In this document: positions 18,576 to 28,638 of the stretch, piece after piece
Numbering within the stretch: the stretch's first letter is position 1
How the letters are laid out: each line of letters starts with the position of its first letter
Origin: Candidatus Nanohalarchaeota archaeon
GTDB lineage: Archaea; Nanohalarchaeota; Nanosalinia; Nanosalinales; Nanosalinaceae
Length of the DNA: 47,645 bases
Reading direction: 5' to 3'
Assembly: GCA_022729355.1 (NCBI GenBank)
Contig: JALDAN010000002.1
Location: 1-47,645, forward strand
Translations under genes and position numbers: made by a program
Notes under the pieces: generated by a model
Told to the model about the DNA's origin: nothing
Seen by the model: the letters and a program-made list of their open reading frames with translations, nothing else
Databases searched by the model: none

Positions 18576-19178
18576 ATGACACGATACACTCTTGACGAAC
18601 TACCTTACGACTACGATGCACTTGAACCCGCAATCACCAGCCAGGTACTGGAATGGCACCATGATACACACCACCAGGGATACGTAAACGGCGTGAATAA
18701 TGCGGAGGAAGGCCTTGAGCAGCAGAGAGAGGATGATGACTACTCTTCAACAGGCAGCCTGCTGAACCAATTCACACATAACTACAGCGGAAATATTCTT
18801 CACGAAATCTTCTGGAACAACATGAGTCCTGAAGGCGGTGGAAAGCCTCAGGGAGCTCTACTGGAGAAGATCAAGGAAGACTTCGGAAGCTACAGCAACT
18901 GGAAGAAAGAGTTCAAGGCAGCAGCTTCAAGTGCATCAGGATGGGCACTACTCGTATACATCCCGTACACAGACGAACTGCACAACGTAGCAGTAGACCG
19001 ACACGACGAAGGAGCAGTCTGGGGAGCACACCCTGTGCTGGCACTTGACGTCTGGGAACACAGCTACTACCACGACTACGGACCAGAAAGAGGAGAATTC
19101 ATCGAAGGCTTCTTCGACGTAGTCAACTGGAACAACGCGGAAGAAAGCTACGAAGACATCGCAGACACATTCAACTAG
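18576..19178 (+). CDS. sod: superoxide dismutase (Fe/Mn family)
   Basis: LPYDYDALEPAITSQVLEWHHDTHHQGYVNGVN..DVWEHSYYHDYG. Confidence 0.96.
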   Translation: MTRYTLDELPYDYDALEPAITSQVLEWHHDTHHQGYVNGVNNAEEGLEQQREDDDYSSTGSLLNQFTHNYSGNILHEIFWNNMSPEGGGKPQGALLEKIKEDFGSYSNWKKEFKAAASSASGWALLVYIPYTDELHNVAVDRHDEGAVWGAHPVLALDVWEHSYYHDYGPERGEFIEGFFDVVNWNNAEESYEDIADTFN

Positions 19179-19225
19179 ACAGTCTTCTAGAGGCCTTATC
19201 CACATTTCATTTCTTTTTTCTTTAT

Positions 19226-19351
19226 CTAGGTGCTGAAATCCGGCTTCGGCAAGTCAGTGTAACTGGCAACTATATAGTATAGGCCTGCGAATACCATGGC
19301 CCAGAAGATAAACTCTCCTCTCGTAGTAGGGAACAGTTCGAAGAGACTCAT
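19226..19351 (-). CDS. 41-aa single-TM microprotein (absent from the ORF track)
   Basis: MSLFELFPTTRGEFIFWAMVFAGLYYIVASYTDLPKPDFST*, read from the reverse complement. Confidence 0.5.
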   Translation of the reverse strand: MSLFELFPTTRGEFIFWAMVFAGLYYIVASYTDLPKPDFST

Positions 19352-19394
19352 CTGTGATTAACGTTAAATTCTGTGATTGATTTAACTCTTGTTC

Positions 19395-20351
19395 ATGAAG
19401 GTGGGCTGGTACGACTTCCAGGAATGGGAAAGGGAAGAGGTAGAACAGTGTGAATTTGATGTAGAGACATATAGTGAATCGCTGAGTAAGCATAACTTCG
19501 GTAAAGATCACGATGTGATAACTGTCTTCGCCTCTTCGAAAGTAGATAGAGAAGTTCTAGATGAAGTGAGGCCTGATGTAGTTTGCACGCGTTCCACAGG
19601 ATTCGATCACATTGATCTAGAGGCCTGCGAAGAGCTAGGAATCGAAGTATACAATGTACCTCATTACGGAAGCAATGCTGTAGCTGAACAGGCCTTTGCG
19701 CTTCTACTGGCTCTTTCAAGAAAAATTCCTTCAGCTGTGAAACGCACTCAACAGGAGTTCTCTCATGAAGGTCTTGAAGGATTCGAGCTTGATGGAAAGA
19801 AATTCGGTGTCATAGGTACAGGTGATATAGGGCGGAAAGCGATAAAAATGGCGAAAGGCTTTGAGATGGATGTTATAGCATGTGATCCATATGGAGATGA
19901 TGAACTGGAGGAGGAACTTAGATTCATGTATGTATCCATGAGTGATCTTCTTCGCCAGTCTGACATAATAAGTCTGCACGTGCCTTTAACTAGCTCAACG
20001 CGTCATCTTCTTGACGCACCTGAATTTGATCAAATGGAGAACACTGTCATCATAAACACAGCCAGAGGCGAAATTATCAATAGTGAGGCCTTGCTTGAGG
20101 CCTTGGAAAAAGGTAAAGTTAAAGCTGCAGGTCTTGACGTACTTGAAGCAGAGGATAAGATGGAAAAGATAAAGCAGGCGCATGAAGATACTTGTCAAGA
20201 ATACGACATCAATTGTAAACTTATCAATCGAGATGACGTCTTTGTAACACCGCATAATGCCTTCAACACTATTGAGGCCAAGCAAAGGATTCTTGAAACA
20301 ACTTTCAGGAATATCAGGGAGAGGCCTGAAGAGAACAGAGTTAATATGTAA
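19395..20351 (+). CDS. D-2-hydroxyacid dehydrogenase
   Basis: GVIGTGDIGRKAIKMAKGFEMDVIACDPY..IINTARGEIINSEALLEALEKGKVKAAGLDVLE. Confidence 0.93.
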   Translation: MKVGWYDFQEWEREEVEQCEFDVETYSESLSKHNFGKDHDVITVFASSKVDREVLDEVRPDVVCTRSTGFDHIDLEACEELGIEVYNVPHYGSNAVAEQAFALLLALSRKIPSAVKRTQQEFSHEGLEGFELDGKKFGVIGTGDIGRKAIKMAKGFEMDVIACDPYGDDELEEELRFMYVSMSDLLRQSDIISLHVPLTSSTRHLLDAPEFDQMENTVIINTARGEIINSEALLEALEKGKVKAAGLDVLEAEDKMEKIKQAHEDTCQEYDINCKLINRDDVFVTPHNAFNTIEAKQRILETTFRNIRERPEENRVNM

Positions 20352-21512
20352 TTACTCGTATCTTAGGGCGTCAGCCGGCTTCAGGTTAGAGGCCTGTCTT
20401 GAAGGCAGGTATCCGGATACAAGTCCGAGCAGAGTTGAAAAAGTCAGGGCACCTATCAGGAGTGGAGCATCGTATCCTGAAGTAATCAGTGTATCGCTGT
20501 AAGTGGTGACGAGATATACTGCGGCCTCGCTTATCCCGATACCGATTATTATTCCTATGAGGCCTCCTATGAAACCGATTAATCCGGCCTCCATCAGGAA
20601 AAGCATTCTAATATTTTTCTTCGATGCTCCGATTGCTTTCAGGACGCCGATTTCCTGAGTCCTTTCATTTATAGACATGTACATAGTATTCATGATTCCG
20701 ATCCCTCCAACGAGAAGTGCTATCGATGCAAGGCCTACAACAATCCCCTGTACGACGTTAATGATGTTCGTTAATGCATCAAGTATGTCCTGAGGAATAG
20801 TGACATTGAAGTCTTCATCTCCTTCCTGAAGGCCTCTATCACGCCTCAGTCCTTCCTCAATATTTCCTCTTACTTCTTCCTGAGTGAATCCCGGTTGAAT
20901 AACAGCAATTATTTGTGAAAGATCATCATCCACATCCTCAAGATCCCGCACCTGATCGATATCGATTATCATACTGTTCTGATACTCTGGAGCACCAGTA
21001 CTGTAGATTCCCTGTACTCTGTAAGAGTCTCCGTCTATCTGCAGTTGATCACCGAGGCCTATATCTCTCTCGTACTGATCTTCAAGGCCTGAACTAATCA
21101 TCGTTGATCTCCTGTCAGGCCCTCGCAGAGTCCTTCCATCCTCCAGAGTCAATGGGAGGCCTCTGAAAAAATTGTTGAAGTTGTTCAGGTTCGCGCCAAC
21201 GACGTTGATATCCTGTTCTTCACCTCTAAATGATACTGTCTGAGTGGCGCTGTATGCTCCTGCAGTTGTATCAACTCCTATAACTCTCTCTACAACATCA
21301 AGATCTGATTCATCAACGTTTCCTGTAACTATCACCTGGTTGGCACCAAGCTCCTCGAACTCCTGCGTAATAGCCAGTTCCAGTCCCTGCCCGAGTGATA
21401 CAAGCGAAACTACGGCCGCGATTCCGATGAATACTCCTATCACTGTAATCCAGGATTTCCTGCCACGCCTCAAAGTATTCCGTACAGCCAGTTTCGCAAG
21501 ACCTGCAATCAT
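20352..21512 (-). CDS. MacB/FtsX-type ABC transporter permease
   Basis: GGIGIMNTMYMSINERTQEIGVLKAIGASKKNI. Confidence 0.92.
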   Translation of the reverse strand: MIAGLAKLAVRNTLRRGRKSWITVIGVFIGIAAVVSLVSLGQGLELAITQEFEELGANQVIVTGNVDESDLDVVERVIGVDTTAGAYSATQTVSFRGEEQDINVVGANLNNFNNFFRGLPLTLEDGRTLRGPDRRSTMISSGLEDQYERDIGLGDQLQIDGDSYRVQGIYSTGAPEYQNSMIIDIDQVRDLEDVDDDLSQIIAVIQPGFTQEEVRGNIEEGLRRDRGLQEGDEDFNVTIPQDILDALTNIINVVQGIVVGLASIALLVGGIGIMNTMYMSINERTQEIGVLKAIGASKKNIRMLFLMEAGLIGFIGGLIGIIIGIGISEAAVYLVTTYSDTLITSGYDAPLLIGALTFSTLLGLVSGYLPSRQASNLKPADALRYE

Positions 21513-22714
21513 TCCTGTCTGATCGCCTCCACCGGTTGAAGTCCTGCAGCTTTTCTAGCCGGAAGATATCCCGAAACCGTTCCAAGTATAACAGAAGCAC
21601 CAAGAGCCGCACCAATCAACTCGATTGAACGAGTTGGCTCAAGAGGTATACCTACAGCCTGCTCTATAACGTAGAAACTGATTTCTGCAAGGCCCAATCC
21701 CAAGGCGATACCTATCAGGCCTCCTACAAATCCGAGTGCAGCTGCCTCAAGCAGGTAAATACTGAGTATCTGCCTTCGAGTCGCTCCAATAGACTTCATA
21801 ATCCCGATTTCCTTCGTTCTCTCGGATACAGACATGTACATCGTATTCATGATGCCGAGGCCTCCTACAAACAAGGCAATCGATATAATTCCCAGTACAA
21901 CGTACTGTACAACATTCAGTATACCGAGGAAGGAGTCAAGCAAGTCGTCAGCAGTCGAAACCGTGAAGTCTTCACTTCCTTCCGCCACGTTTCTTTCTCT
22001 ACGTATCTCCTCTCTTATCTCATCTGCCACATCAACAGGCTCTCTTCCGGACTCGACTTCTGCATTTATGAAGTCGATTCTATCGTCTTCATCAAGAATA
22101 TCTCTTACAGAATCGATTGGCAGAACTATTGAGCGATCATACTCAGGGTCTCCAGACGCTTCCAGCAGGCCTACAATTCTCACGTTTTCGCCCGCCAGGT
22201 TAATCTGGGCTCTAAGACCTACTTCTCTCTCGAATACATTTCCTTGATGTAAGTCATATCCTGCAAGGCCTGAGAACTGATCTCCATCCCTGATATTTCT
22301 GCCAGAGTCAACCTCTAAGTTGTTGCTTCGCATCACCATTTCCTGAGATGAGTCAGTCGGGATTCCGACCATTGGGATGCGCTGTTCTTCTCCTCTGAAC
22401 TCTCCTGAGGCCTGCGTATAAATCACTGGTCCGGCCTCTCCTACTCCTTGAACTCGCCTCACTGCTTCTAGATCATCTTCATCTAGTCCTCCTTCGCTGA
22501 AGAAGCCTTCAAAGCCTTCTCCAGGTAGAATAAATATTGTGTTGGCGCCTAAATCCTCGAATTCCTGTGTGACTGAGTCTTCAAGGCCTTGTCCAAGTGA
22601 GAAAAGTGCGACTATGGCTGTTATGCCAATGACTATGCCGATGACTGTAAGCCATGATCTCTTTCCTCTGCGGAACAGGTTTTTGCCGCTTAACTCGGCC
22701 AGATCGTAGATCAT
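21509..22714 (-). CDS. MacB/FtsX-type ABC transporter permease
   Basis: GGLGIMNTMYMSVSERTKEIGIMKSIGATRRQI; 4-nt overlap with paralogue. Confidence 0.92.
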   Translation of the reverse strand: MIYDLAELSGKNLFRRGKRSWLTVIGIVIGITAIVALFSLGQGLEDSVTQEFEDLGANTIFILPGEGFEGFFSEGGLDEDDLEAVRRVQGVGEAGPVIYTQASGEFRGEEQRIPMVGIPTDSSQEMVMRSNNLEVDSGRNIRDGDQFSGLAGYDLHQGNVFEREVGLRAQINLAGENVRIVGLLEASGDPEYDRSIVLPIDSVRDILDEDDRIDFINAEVESGREPVDVADEIREEIRRERNVAEGSEDFTVSTADDLLDSFLGILNVVQYVVLGIISIALFVGGLGIMNTMYMSVSERTKEIGIMKSIGATRRQILSIYLLEAAALGFVGGLIGIALGLGLAEISFYVIEQAVGIPLEPTRSIELIGAALGASVILGTVSGYLPARKAAGLQPVEAIRQE

Positions 22715-22718
22715 TTTA

Positions 22719-23912
22719 CTATTCTTCCTTTCTTCTCTTTCTCCAGTAGTAGATTCCTGCTACTGCGAGGCCTGTAACTAGAAGTATTACTAGAGGTGTT
22801 CCTCCTCGCTGTGTCAGGCCGTATCTTTCAAGCTCTTCTGATGTGTAGAGGTTTCTTTCCACTTCAAATGTTTCTGTCTGATCGCCCTGTCCATCTCTGT
22901 AGTTAACTGTTACGGGTAGCTCCAGTTTCTCGTCTTCCTCTACGTAGAGGTCGAACTCTGCTGTCTGGAAGTCATCCGCGATCATTGATCCGAGATATAT
23001 GCTGTCCTCTGAAAGGATTTCATACTGTTCTGATTCGTCAAGTTCTACCTGTGTGAACCGGGCCTGTCCTTCTCCCTTATTCACTACTCTGAAAGTAACT
23101 TCTCCACTTCCTGAAGTCCTGATATCGGACTGTTCAATCGCTACATCAATGTTTGGGAATCCTCCGATGTTTACTCCTGTTGTCTCCGTCATGGAGAGTG
23201 GATTACCGGCCTGATCCTGGTAATCAATCCTGATAGGTAAATCATGGAGCTCGTTATCAGCGTCATCATCCACGTCAAGCGTGAAGTCGACTGTACGGGA
23301 GCTATCAGGTCCAACAGAAGCGATTCGCTGCCTTGAAGTCTCTCTTGTAGCAACGGGAAGATCAGTAGTCTCCAAAGTCACATCAATATTCTTGAACTGT
23401 GACTGCGCAAGATTCTCCAAAGTCAAACTCATATCACCAGAACTTCCGGGCTCAACACGTTCCTCGAAATCCAGTTCACTGACAATCAGAGAACGATTAT
23501 CTGTCCTGACTTCCAGAGGAATCTTCTGATCAACCCAGAGATCGCGATTACCTGTCGTCTTCCTGATCTTCAAATCATTGCTGCCAAAAACCGCATTTTC
23601 ACTGACTCTGACCTGAGCTCTCAAAGTATAAGTCTCACCTGGACCGAGGCCTCCAGGAATCCTCCACTCCGTTCTCTCAGTAGGAGTGAAAGGAAAATTG
23701 TCTTCAAGCTGGATTACAGGAGCACTGGCATCCACGTTACCTGTGTTCGTCACTCTAAGCCAGATATCGCCGTACTCTCCTGCCTGTAACGGCTCTGGCT
23801 CCATGTGGAAGTCCTCCACCTGAAGATTAGTTGACTGGCCCTGCGCAGCGGCAACAGTTGAAATGCCTATGACGAGGCCTATCAGTCCGATTATGCTGAG
23901 GCCTTTTTTCAT
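22719..23912 (-). CDS. secreted/membrane-anchored CARDB/COG1361-like protein
   Basis: Signal peptide, repeated beta-sandwich-like NTGN/NKGEG segments, C-terminal TM. Confidence 0.75.
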   Translation of the reverse strand: MKKGLSIIGLIGLVIGISTVAAAQGQSTNLQVEDFHMEPEPLQAGEYGDIWLRVTNTGNVDASAPVIQLEDNFPFTPTERTEWRIPGGLGPGETYTLRAQVRVSENAVFGSNDLKIRKTTGNRDLWVDQKIPLEVRTDNRSLIVSELDFEERVEPGSSGDMSLTLENLAQSQFKNIDVTLETTDLPVATRETSRQRIASVGPDSSRTVDFTLDVDDDADNELHDLPIRIDYQDQAGNPLSMTETTGVNIGGFPNIDVAIEQSDIRTSGSGEVTFRVVNKGEGQARFTQVELDESEQYEILSEDSIYLGSMIADDFQTAEFDLYVEEDEKLELPVTVNYRDGQGDQTETFEVERNLYTSEELERYGLTQRGGTPLVILLVTGLAVAGIYYWRKRRKEE

Positions 23913-24586
23913 GCTTCTACACCTGTTTTTCCGTCTACGATTTTGATTATTCTGTCTGCGTATTCTGCGTCGTTTTCGTCGTGTGTAACCATTACGATTG
24001 TCTTACCCTCGTCGTTAAGTTCTGTTAAAAGATTCATTATGTTTTCTCCTGTCTCTGTGTCAAGGTTTCCCGTAGGCTCGTCCGCCAGTATTATATCCGG
24101 ATCGTTTGACAGTGCCCGTGCGATTGATACTCTCTGTCTCTGACCTCCTGAAAGTTCTGAAGGCATGTGATGCATTCTTTCTCCTAGGCCTACACGTTCA
24201 AGGAGTTCTTCAGCTCTTTCCATTCTTTTCTTCTTGCTTGCTCCTCTGAAGAGCATAGGCAAGGCTACATTCTCTGCTGCATTCATGCTTGGAATCAAGT
24301 TGAACTGCTGGAAGATAAATCCGATTTTCCGGCTTCTCAAAAGAGCCAGTTCGTCTTCTCCAAAGTCTGAGACGTCTTCTCCACCGATACTGACTTCGCC
24401 TTCTGTAGGAATATCCAGCGCACCCACCATATTCATCAAAGTGGATTTACCTGAACCAGAAGGCCCCATCACAGCCACGAACTCACCATCCTCAATATTT
24501 ACATCTGCGTCTTCAAGGGCCTCTACCTTTGTATCCCCCATTCTATACACTTTTTTCACGTCTTCCAGCGATATCATTGAACTCAT
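23909..24586 (-). CDS. ABC transporter ATP-binding protein (LolD/MacB type)
   Basis: GPSGSGKSTLMNM, LSGGQRQRVSIARAL, DIILADEPTGNLD. Confidence 0.95.
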   Translation of the reverse strand: MSSMISLEDVKKVYRMGDTKVEALEDADVNIEDGEFVAVMGPSGSGKSTLMNMVGALDIPTEGEVSIGGEDVSDFGEDELALLRSRKIGFIFQQFNLIPSMNAAENVALPMLFRGASKKKRMERAEELLERVGLGERMHHMPSELSGGQRQRVSIARALSNDPDIILADEPTGNLDTETGENIMNLLTELNDEGKTIVMVTHDENDAEYADRIIKIVDGKTGVEA

Positions 24587-24691
24587 TTCAGAGATGCCCT
24601 ATCTAGATCTTAGAACTTAAGCCACATAAAACTAACCATTTGTTCAGTCGCCCGCAGAAGTTATTAACAATAAGGCCTCAAAAAAGAAGTT

Positions 24692-25123
24692 ATGAAGTTG
24701 CGGAGACGCCTGCGTTCAAATCTCAAATCGGAGTCAGAGGCCTACGGATACACTCTTAGCCTCTGGGGATCTGGAGCACTGCTGCTTCAGGGCTTTGAGA
24801 TGCAGGCCTTCGAAGTCCTTATTTTTGTACTTGGAGGGGTAATAGGGTTCGGTATACTGGCACTAGCCGCATTCAGACACTTGTTGAGTGATGCAGATGT
24901 TCAGGAGGATGAGGATATCTTGACAGGTTCGATGGTGCACATACTGGCTTCTATAGGAACAGTTTTAATCAGCTACGGACTTGTTACGGCAGGTTCCGGT
25001 GTTCAGCTGGAATATCTTGCATTTATTGTAGGAATAAATACCACTTTCAGCTACAATATTCTACTACTTGTTGAAGAAGTCGTGTACAATGATTTATACA
25101 GGCTGGAGAGCTCAGTTGTCTGA
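24692..25123 (+). CDS. four-TM membrane protein
   Basis: 143 aa with hydrophobic helices. Confidence 0.65.
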   Translation: MKLRRRLRSNLKSESEAYGYTLSLWGSGALLLQGFEMQAFEVLIFVLGGVIGFGILALAAFRHLLSDADVQEDEDILTGSMVHILASIGTVLISYGLVTAGSGVQLEYLAFIVGINTTFSYNILLLVEEVVYNDLYRLESSVV

Positions 25124-26263
25124 CTGTTCACTGCTGTTCTCCAGATTCAGTAAGGATACTTCTCCTCCATCCGGCAATACGTAGAGGCCTCCATCGGGCG
25201 ACGACTCTATATCTCTGATTCTCTGGCTTCTATCTTCCAGAAGTTTTTCCTCAAGTGTTACTTCTCCTTCAACTTTGAATCGTGCAACGCTCTGGGTGGC
25301 GAGGCCTGCCACGAACAGATCTCCCTGGAACTCTGGAAGTTCTTCTCCTTCATAGAACGTGATTCCTGCTGGAGGGAAGCCTCCGCTGCCGCACTCCCAG
25401 TGGAACACAGGATCAACTACTTCATCCATTTCGAAGGGAGAGTCACCTACAGGAGTACTGGTTCCGTACTCACATCCTGTATGTGCGACAGGCCATCCGT
25501 AATTACCGCCTTCCTCTATAACATTTATTTCATCACCGTCTTCTTCACCGTGCTCACTCTGCCAGATCTCTCCGGTATCAGGATGGATAGCCATTCCCTG
25601 GGCATTCCTGTGGCCGTAACTGTATACAGCATCATCAAAAAGATCGTCACCGTAGAAAGGATTGCTTGAAGGCTCTGTACCGTTCCTGTAAAGCCTCAAA
25701 GTCGCACCGACTGTATTACTGGCGTCCTGAGAGATATGATCAGGTCCGAAGTCTTTCTCCCCTCTATCACCGGAAGTGAAGTAGACATAATCACCCTCAA
25801 GCACAACACGTGAACCGTAGTGCACAGTATCCTCCTTCACAGGTCTCACAGAATGAAGCACCTCAAAATCAGTGATCTCCTCTCCATCAAAGTCCAGGAG
25901 GCCTCTTCCAATTTCCGTAACTGTACCTTCATCTTCAACTGCTGAATAAGTCAAATATACGTATCCATCATCGTGTGCTACATCTAGGAGGCCTCCCTGC
26001 CCCATATCCGATACTTCTGGGACGCCTTCAATACTGGTTTTTTCTCCAGAAGTCGTATTTACGTATTGAAGTGTTCCGCTGCTTTCAGTGATCAATGCTT
26101 CGTCTTCCGAGAGAAATTCCACTCCCCAAGGTGCTTCAAGGCCTTCCACTACTTCTACTACTTCAAAGCGGTCTTCTGTAGTGGTTTCGGGTGTTTCTGC
26201 ATCCTGTCCGACGCATCCGCTGACTATAACTGCTAGAAAAATTGCGATCAGTATTCTTTTCAT
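25112..26263 (-). CDS. PQQ-dependent sugar dehydrogenase-like lipoprotein
   Basis: Lipobox VSGCVG; GLEAPWGVEFLSEDEALI; GHRNAQGMAIHPDTGEIWQSEHGEEDGDEINVIEEGGNYGWP. Confidence 0.9.
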   Translation of the reverse strand: MKRILIAIFLAVIVSGCVGQDAETPETTTEDRFEVVEVVEGLEAPWGVEFLSEDEALITESSGTLQYVNTTSGEKTSIEGVPEVSDMGQGGLLDVAHDDGYVYLTYSAVEDEGTVTEIGRGLLDFDGEEITDFEVLHSVRPVKEDTVHYGSRVVLEGDYVYFTSGDRGEKDFGPDHISQDASNTVGATLRLYRNGTEPSSNPFYGDDLFDDAVYSYGHRNAQGMAIHPDTGEIWQSEHGEEDGDEINVIEEGGNYGWPVAHTGCEYGTSTPVGDSPFEMDEVVDPVFHWECGSGGFPPAGITFYEGEELPEFQGDLFVAGLATQSVARFKVEGEVTLEEKLLEDRSQRIRDIESSPDGGLYVLPDGGEVSLLNLENSSEQSDN

Positions 26264-26365
26264 AAATTATCAAGTAGTTTTAATGGCTAAAAAAGCTTTC
26301 TTATGAGGCCCCGTCTCTTTTTTTGAGCATTTTTTGTGGGTGGAAAGTATACTTCGGGAGAGATC

Positions 26366-27523
26366 TCAATCAGTGTATATCTCGAATCGTGCTCCTCCGT
26401 AAGGGGACTCGTCAATGTCTATATCCCAGTCGTGTGCTTCAATGACCTGCTGCACAATTGAAAGACCAAATCCTGTGCCATCTCTGGAAGTAGTGTATCC
26501 TTCTTTAAGTACTTCATCTCGATCCTCTTCTGGTATTCCGGGTCCATCATCCTGTATGTAGAAACCTGTTGGTTCGTCTCGCGCACGGGTACTTGTGCCT
26601 ATAGGCTGGGTGATAGGTCCTACTTCAATGGTTGCGTCTTCCCCAACATGGTCAAATGAATTCCTGTACAGGTTCTCGAAAAGAGTCGTGAGCCTGCTTC
26701 TATCCGCATCCACTAATTTTGGTCCATAAAACTGGGTGTCGAGTTCACCGTTGTAAGTCTCAAGGTTTTCCCAGCAACTCCTGCTTATCGCTTGAATATC
26801 CAACTCATCTGTTTCATCCACTGATCCACCGACGCGAGCATATGTAAGAGCATCATCAATAATACTTTCCATTCTCTCAGTAGAACCTTCGATAGTTTCT
26901 TGGTACTCTTCCAGATCAGCTATAGCTTCATGGAAAACATCTTCATCCACTTCATCCAGATCTTCGTATTGTTCAACGACTCTGCTTAAAGCATCGAGCT
27001 TTATTTTAATCTCTTCGTTGTAAGTTCGGGTTATAGCTAGTGGATTTCTCAGGTCGTGAGAAACATGTGAAACAAAATCTCCAAGCCTTTCCTTATTCCT
27101 CTCAAGTCGATCCTCCCTTCTACTCTGCTCAACAGCCTGTTCTACTTTGGCACCCAGCATATCAAGAGCTCCGTCACCTTTCGTTATGAAATCATATGCT
27201 CCCTTCTTCACTGCATCCGGGCCAGTATCAATCCAACTACTGTCGGAATAAAATATCAACGGTATCTCGAGTTCTTCCTCAACGTCCTCTAAAACAGTCA
27301 GTCCATCAATATCCGCTGAATCATAATGAAACTCGGAGACTACCGCATCAGCCTCTACTTGCCTTGCTGTATCCACTGCAGTTTCAGGCTCATCTAGACC
27401 CGAAACAGTAAAATCCAGGTCATCTCCTTCTGAATCTTCAAAAAATTTCTCTACAGCTTCCAGAGAATCATGATCCTCATCTACATGTAGAATCCTGATC
27501 TCATCGTCGGTTTTGAATACCAT
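26366..27523 (-). CDS. pseudo-receiver/histidine kinase
   Basis: REC-like N-terminus ILHVDEDHDS..VVSEFHYDSADIDGL; H-box FVSHVSHDLRNPLAI; ATPase DDGPGIPEEDRDEVLKEGYTTSRDGTGFGLSIV. Confidence 0.9.
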   Translation of the reverse strand: MVFKTDDEIRILHVDEDHDSLEAVEKFFEDSEGDDLDFTVSGLDEPETAVDTARQVEADAVVSEFHYDSADIDGLTVLEDVEEELEIPLIFYSDSSWIDTGPDAVKKGAYDFITKGDGALDMLGAKVEQAVEQSRREDRLERNKERLGDFVSHVSHDLRNPLAITRTYNEEIKIKLDALSRVVEQYEDLDEVDEDVFHEAIADLEEYQETIEGSTERMESIIDDALTYARVGGSVDETDELDIQAISRSCWENLETYNGELDTQFYGPKLVDADRSRLTTLFENLYRNSFDHVGEDATIEVGPITQPIGTSTRARDEPTGFYIQDDGPGIPEEDRDEVLKEGYTTSRDGTGFGLSIVQQVIEAHDWDIDIDESPYGGARFEIYTD

Positions 27524-27612
27524 TGAAATATTGTTTTCACTAAAGAGTTAAATTTCAGATAGGTTGATGAAGAAAGCAATCGATAAAAAACTCCTTGAAC
27601 TCTTCTCTATTT

Positions 27613-28638
27613 GTGACGGAGAAGATAATTCACACTGCTGATGTCCATCTTTCCAGTGAGTATCCGGAAAGACTGGAGGCCTTCAAGCAAATACTGGATA
27701 TCTGTGAGGAAGAGGCGGATTATCTTGTTGTTTCCGGAGATCTTTTTGATGCAAATACTGATCTGGAGGATCTGAAAACTGATTTGAGGCCTCTTCTTTC
27801 TGATAACAGTTTTGAGACTCTCGTGATTCCCGGTAATCATGATAAAGGAGCATTCCGTGAAGACGATTACTTGGGAGACTCTGTAACAGTACTTAATGAG
27901 AGGCCTTTCCAGAGCTTTGAGACAGAGGACTACAACATAGTGGGTGTTCCATACACCGACGAATCATTCTCTGATCTGTCTGATAAACTTAGTGAGGGCT
28001 TTGTTGAAGGAAAAGATAATGTTCTCTTGCTTCACTGCACTTTACAGGGCGCCAGTGGAGGCTTTGGAGAGGAAGAAGAGTACATGCCTGTAAGGCCTGA
28101 CGAACTTGTAAAGACTGGCTTTGACTACGTTCTTGGAGGCCATATCCACTCTATGGCTGTTAGGAAGAAGTTTCAGGGAACAGTATTCGCCTATCCCGGA
28201 TCACCAGCTTCAGTATCTTCAACAGAGACAGGGCCACGATACATCTGGAAGCATGGAGAAGAAGGCCTTTCAACAGTAGAGCTGAACTCCTTCCACTACA
28301 TATCCAGAGATATAGAGATACTTCCTGGAGAGGAGGAAGATGTGATCGATTATCTTAATTCGAGTCTTTCAGAGGCCTCCAGCCAGGCCTGTGCACTGGT
28401 AAATGTGTCGGGATTTACTGAGAGAAACGTTGAGGAGATGATGGAAAAATTAACTGAAGCAGTGGAGGATCAAGGCCTCGAGATCCGTCTTAACGATGAA
28501 GGCCTTGAATCTGTTTCCAGTATAGTTGATTCAGAACTTTACACTGAGTTCATCGAACGCCTGGATGAAAAGGATACTGAGGATGAAAATGAAATTGAGA
28601 AGAAGTTTCTGAGAGCTCTGTCGCGCCATGAAAGATAA
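27613..28638 (+). CDS. SbcD/YhaO-like metallophosphoesterase
   Basis: IIHTADVHLSS..VVSGDLFD..VIPGNHDKG..VLGGHIHS; GTG at 27613 (ORF opens at 27595). Confidence 0.88.
   Translation: MTEKIIHTADVHLSSEYPERLEAFKQILDICEEEADYLVVSGDLFDANTDLEDLKTDLRPLLSDNSFETLVIPGNHDKGAFREDDYLGDSVTVLNERPFQSFETEDYNIVGVPYTDESFSDLSDKLSEGFVEGKDNVLLLHCTLQGASGGFGEEEEYMPVRPDELVKTGFDYVLGGHIHSMAVRKKFQGTVFAYPGSPASVSSTETGPRYIWKHGEEGLSTVELNSFHYISRDIEILPGEEEDVIDYLNSSLSEASSQACALVNVSGFTERNVEEMMEKLTEAVEDQGLEIRLNDEGLESVSSIVDSELYTEFIERLDEKDTEDENEIEKKFLRALSRHER

Noticed and set aside
20352-22714. Tandem duplication of ABC permeases as a recent repeat
   Set aside because: The two permeases are clear paralogues but diverged; heterodimeric MacB-like permease pairs are common.
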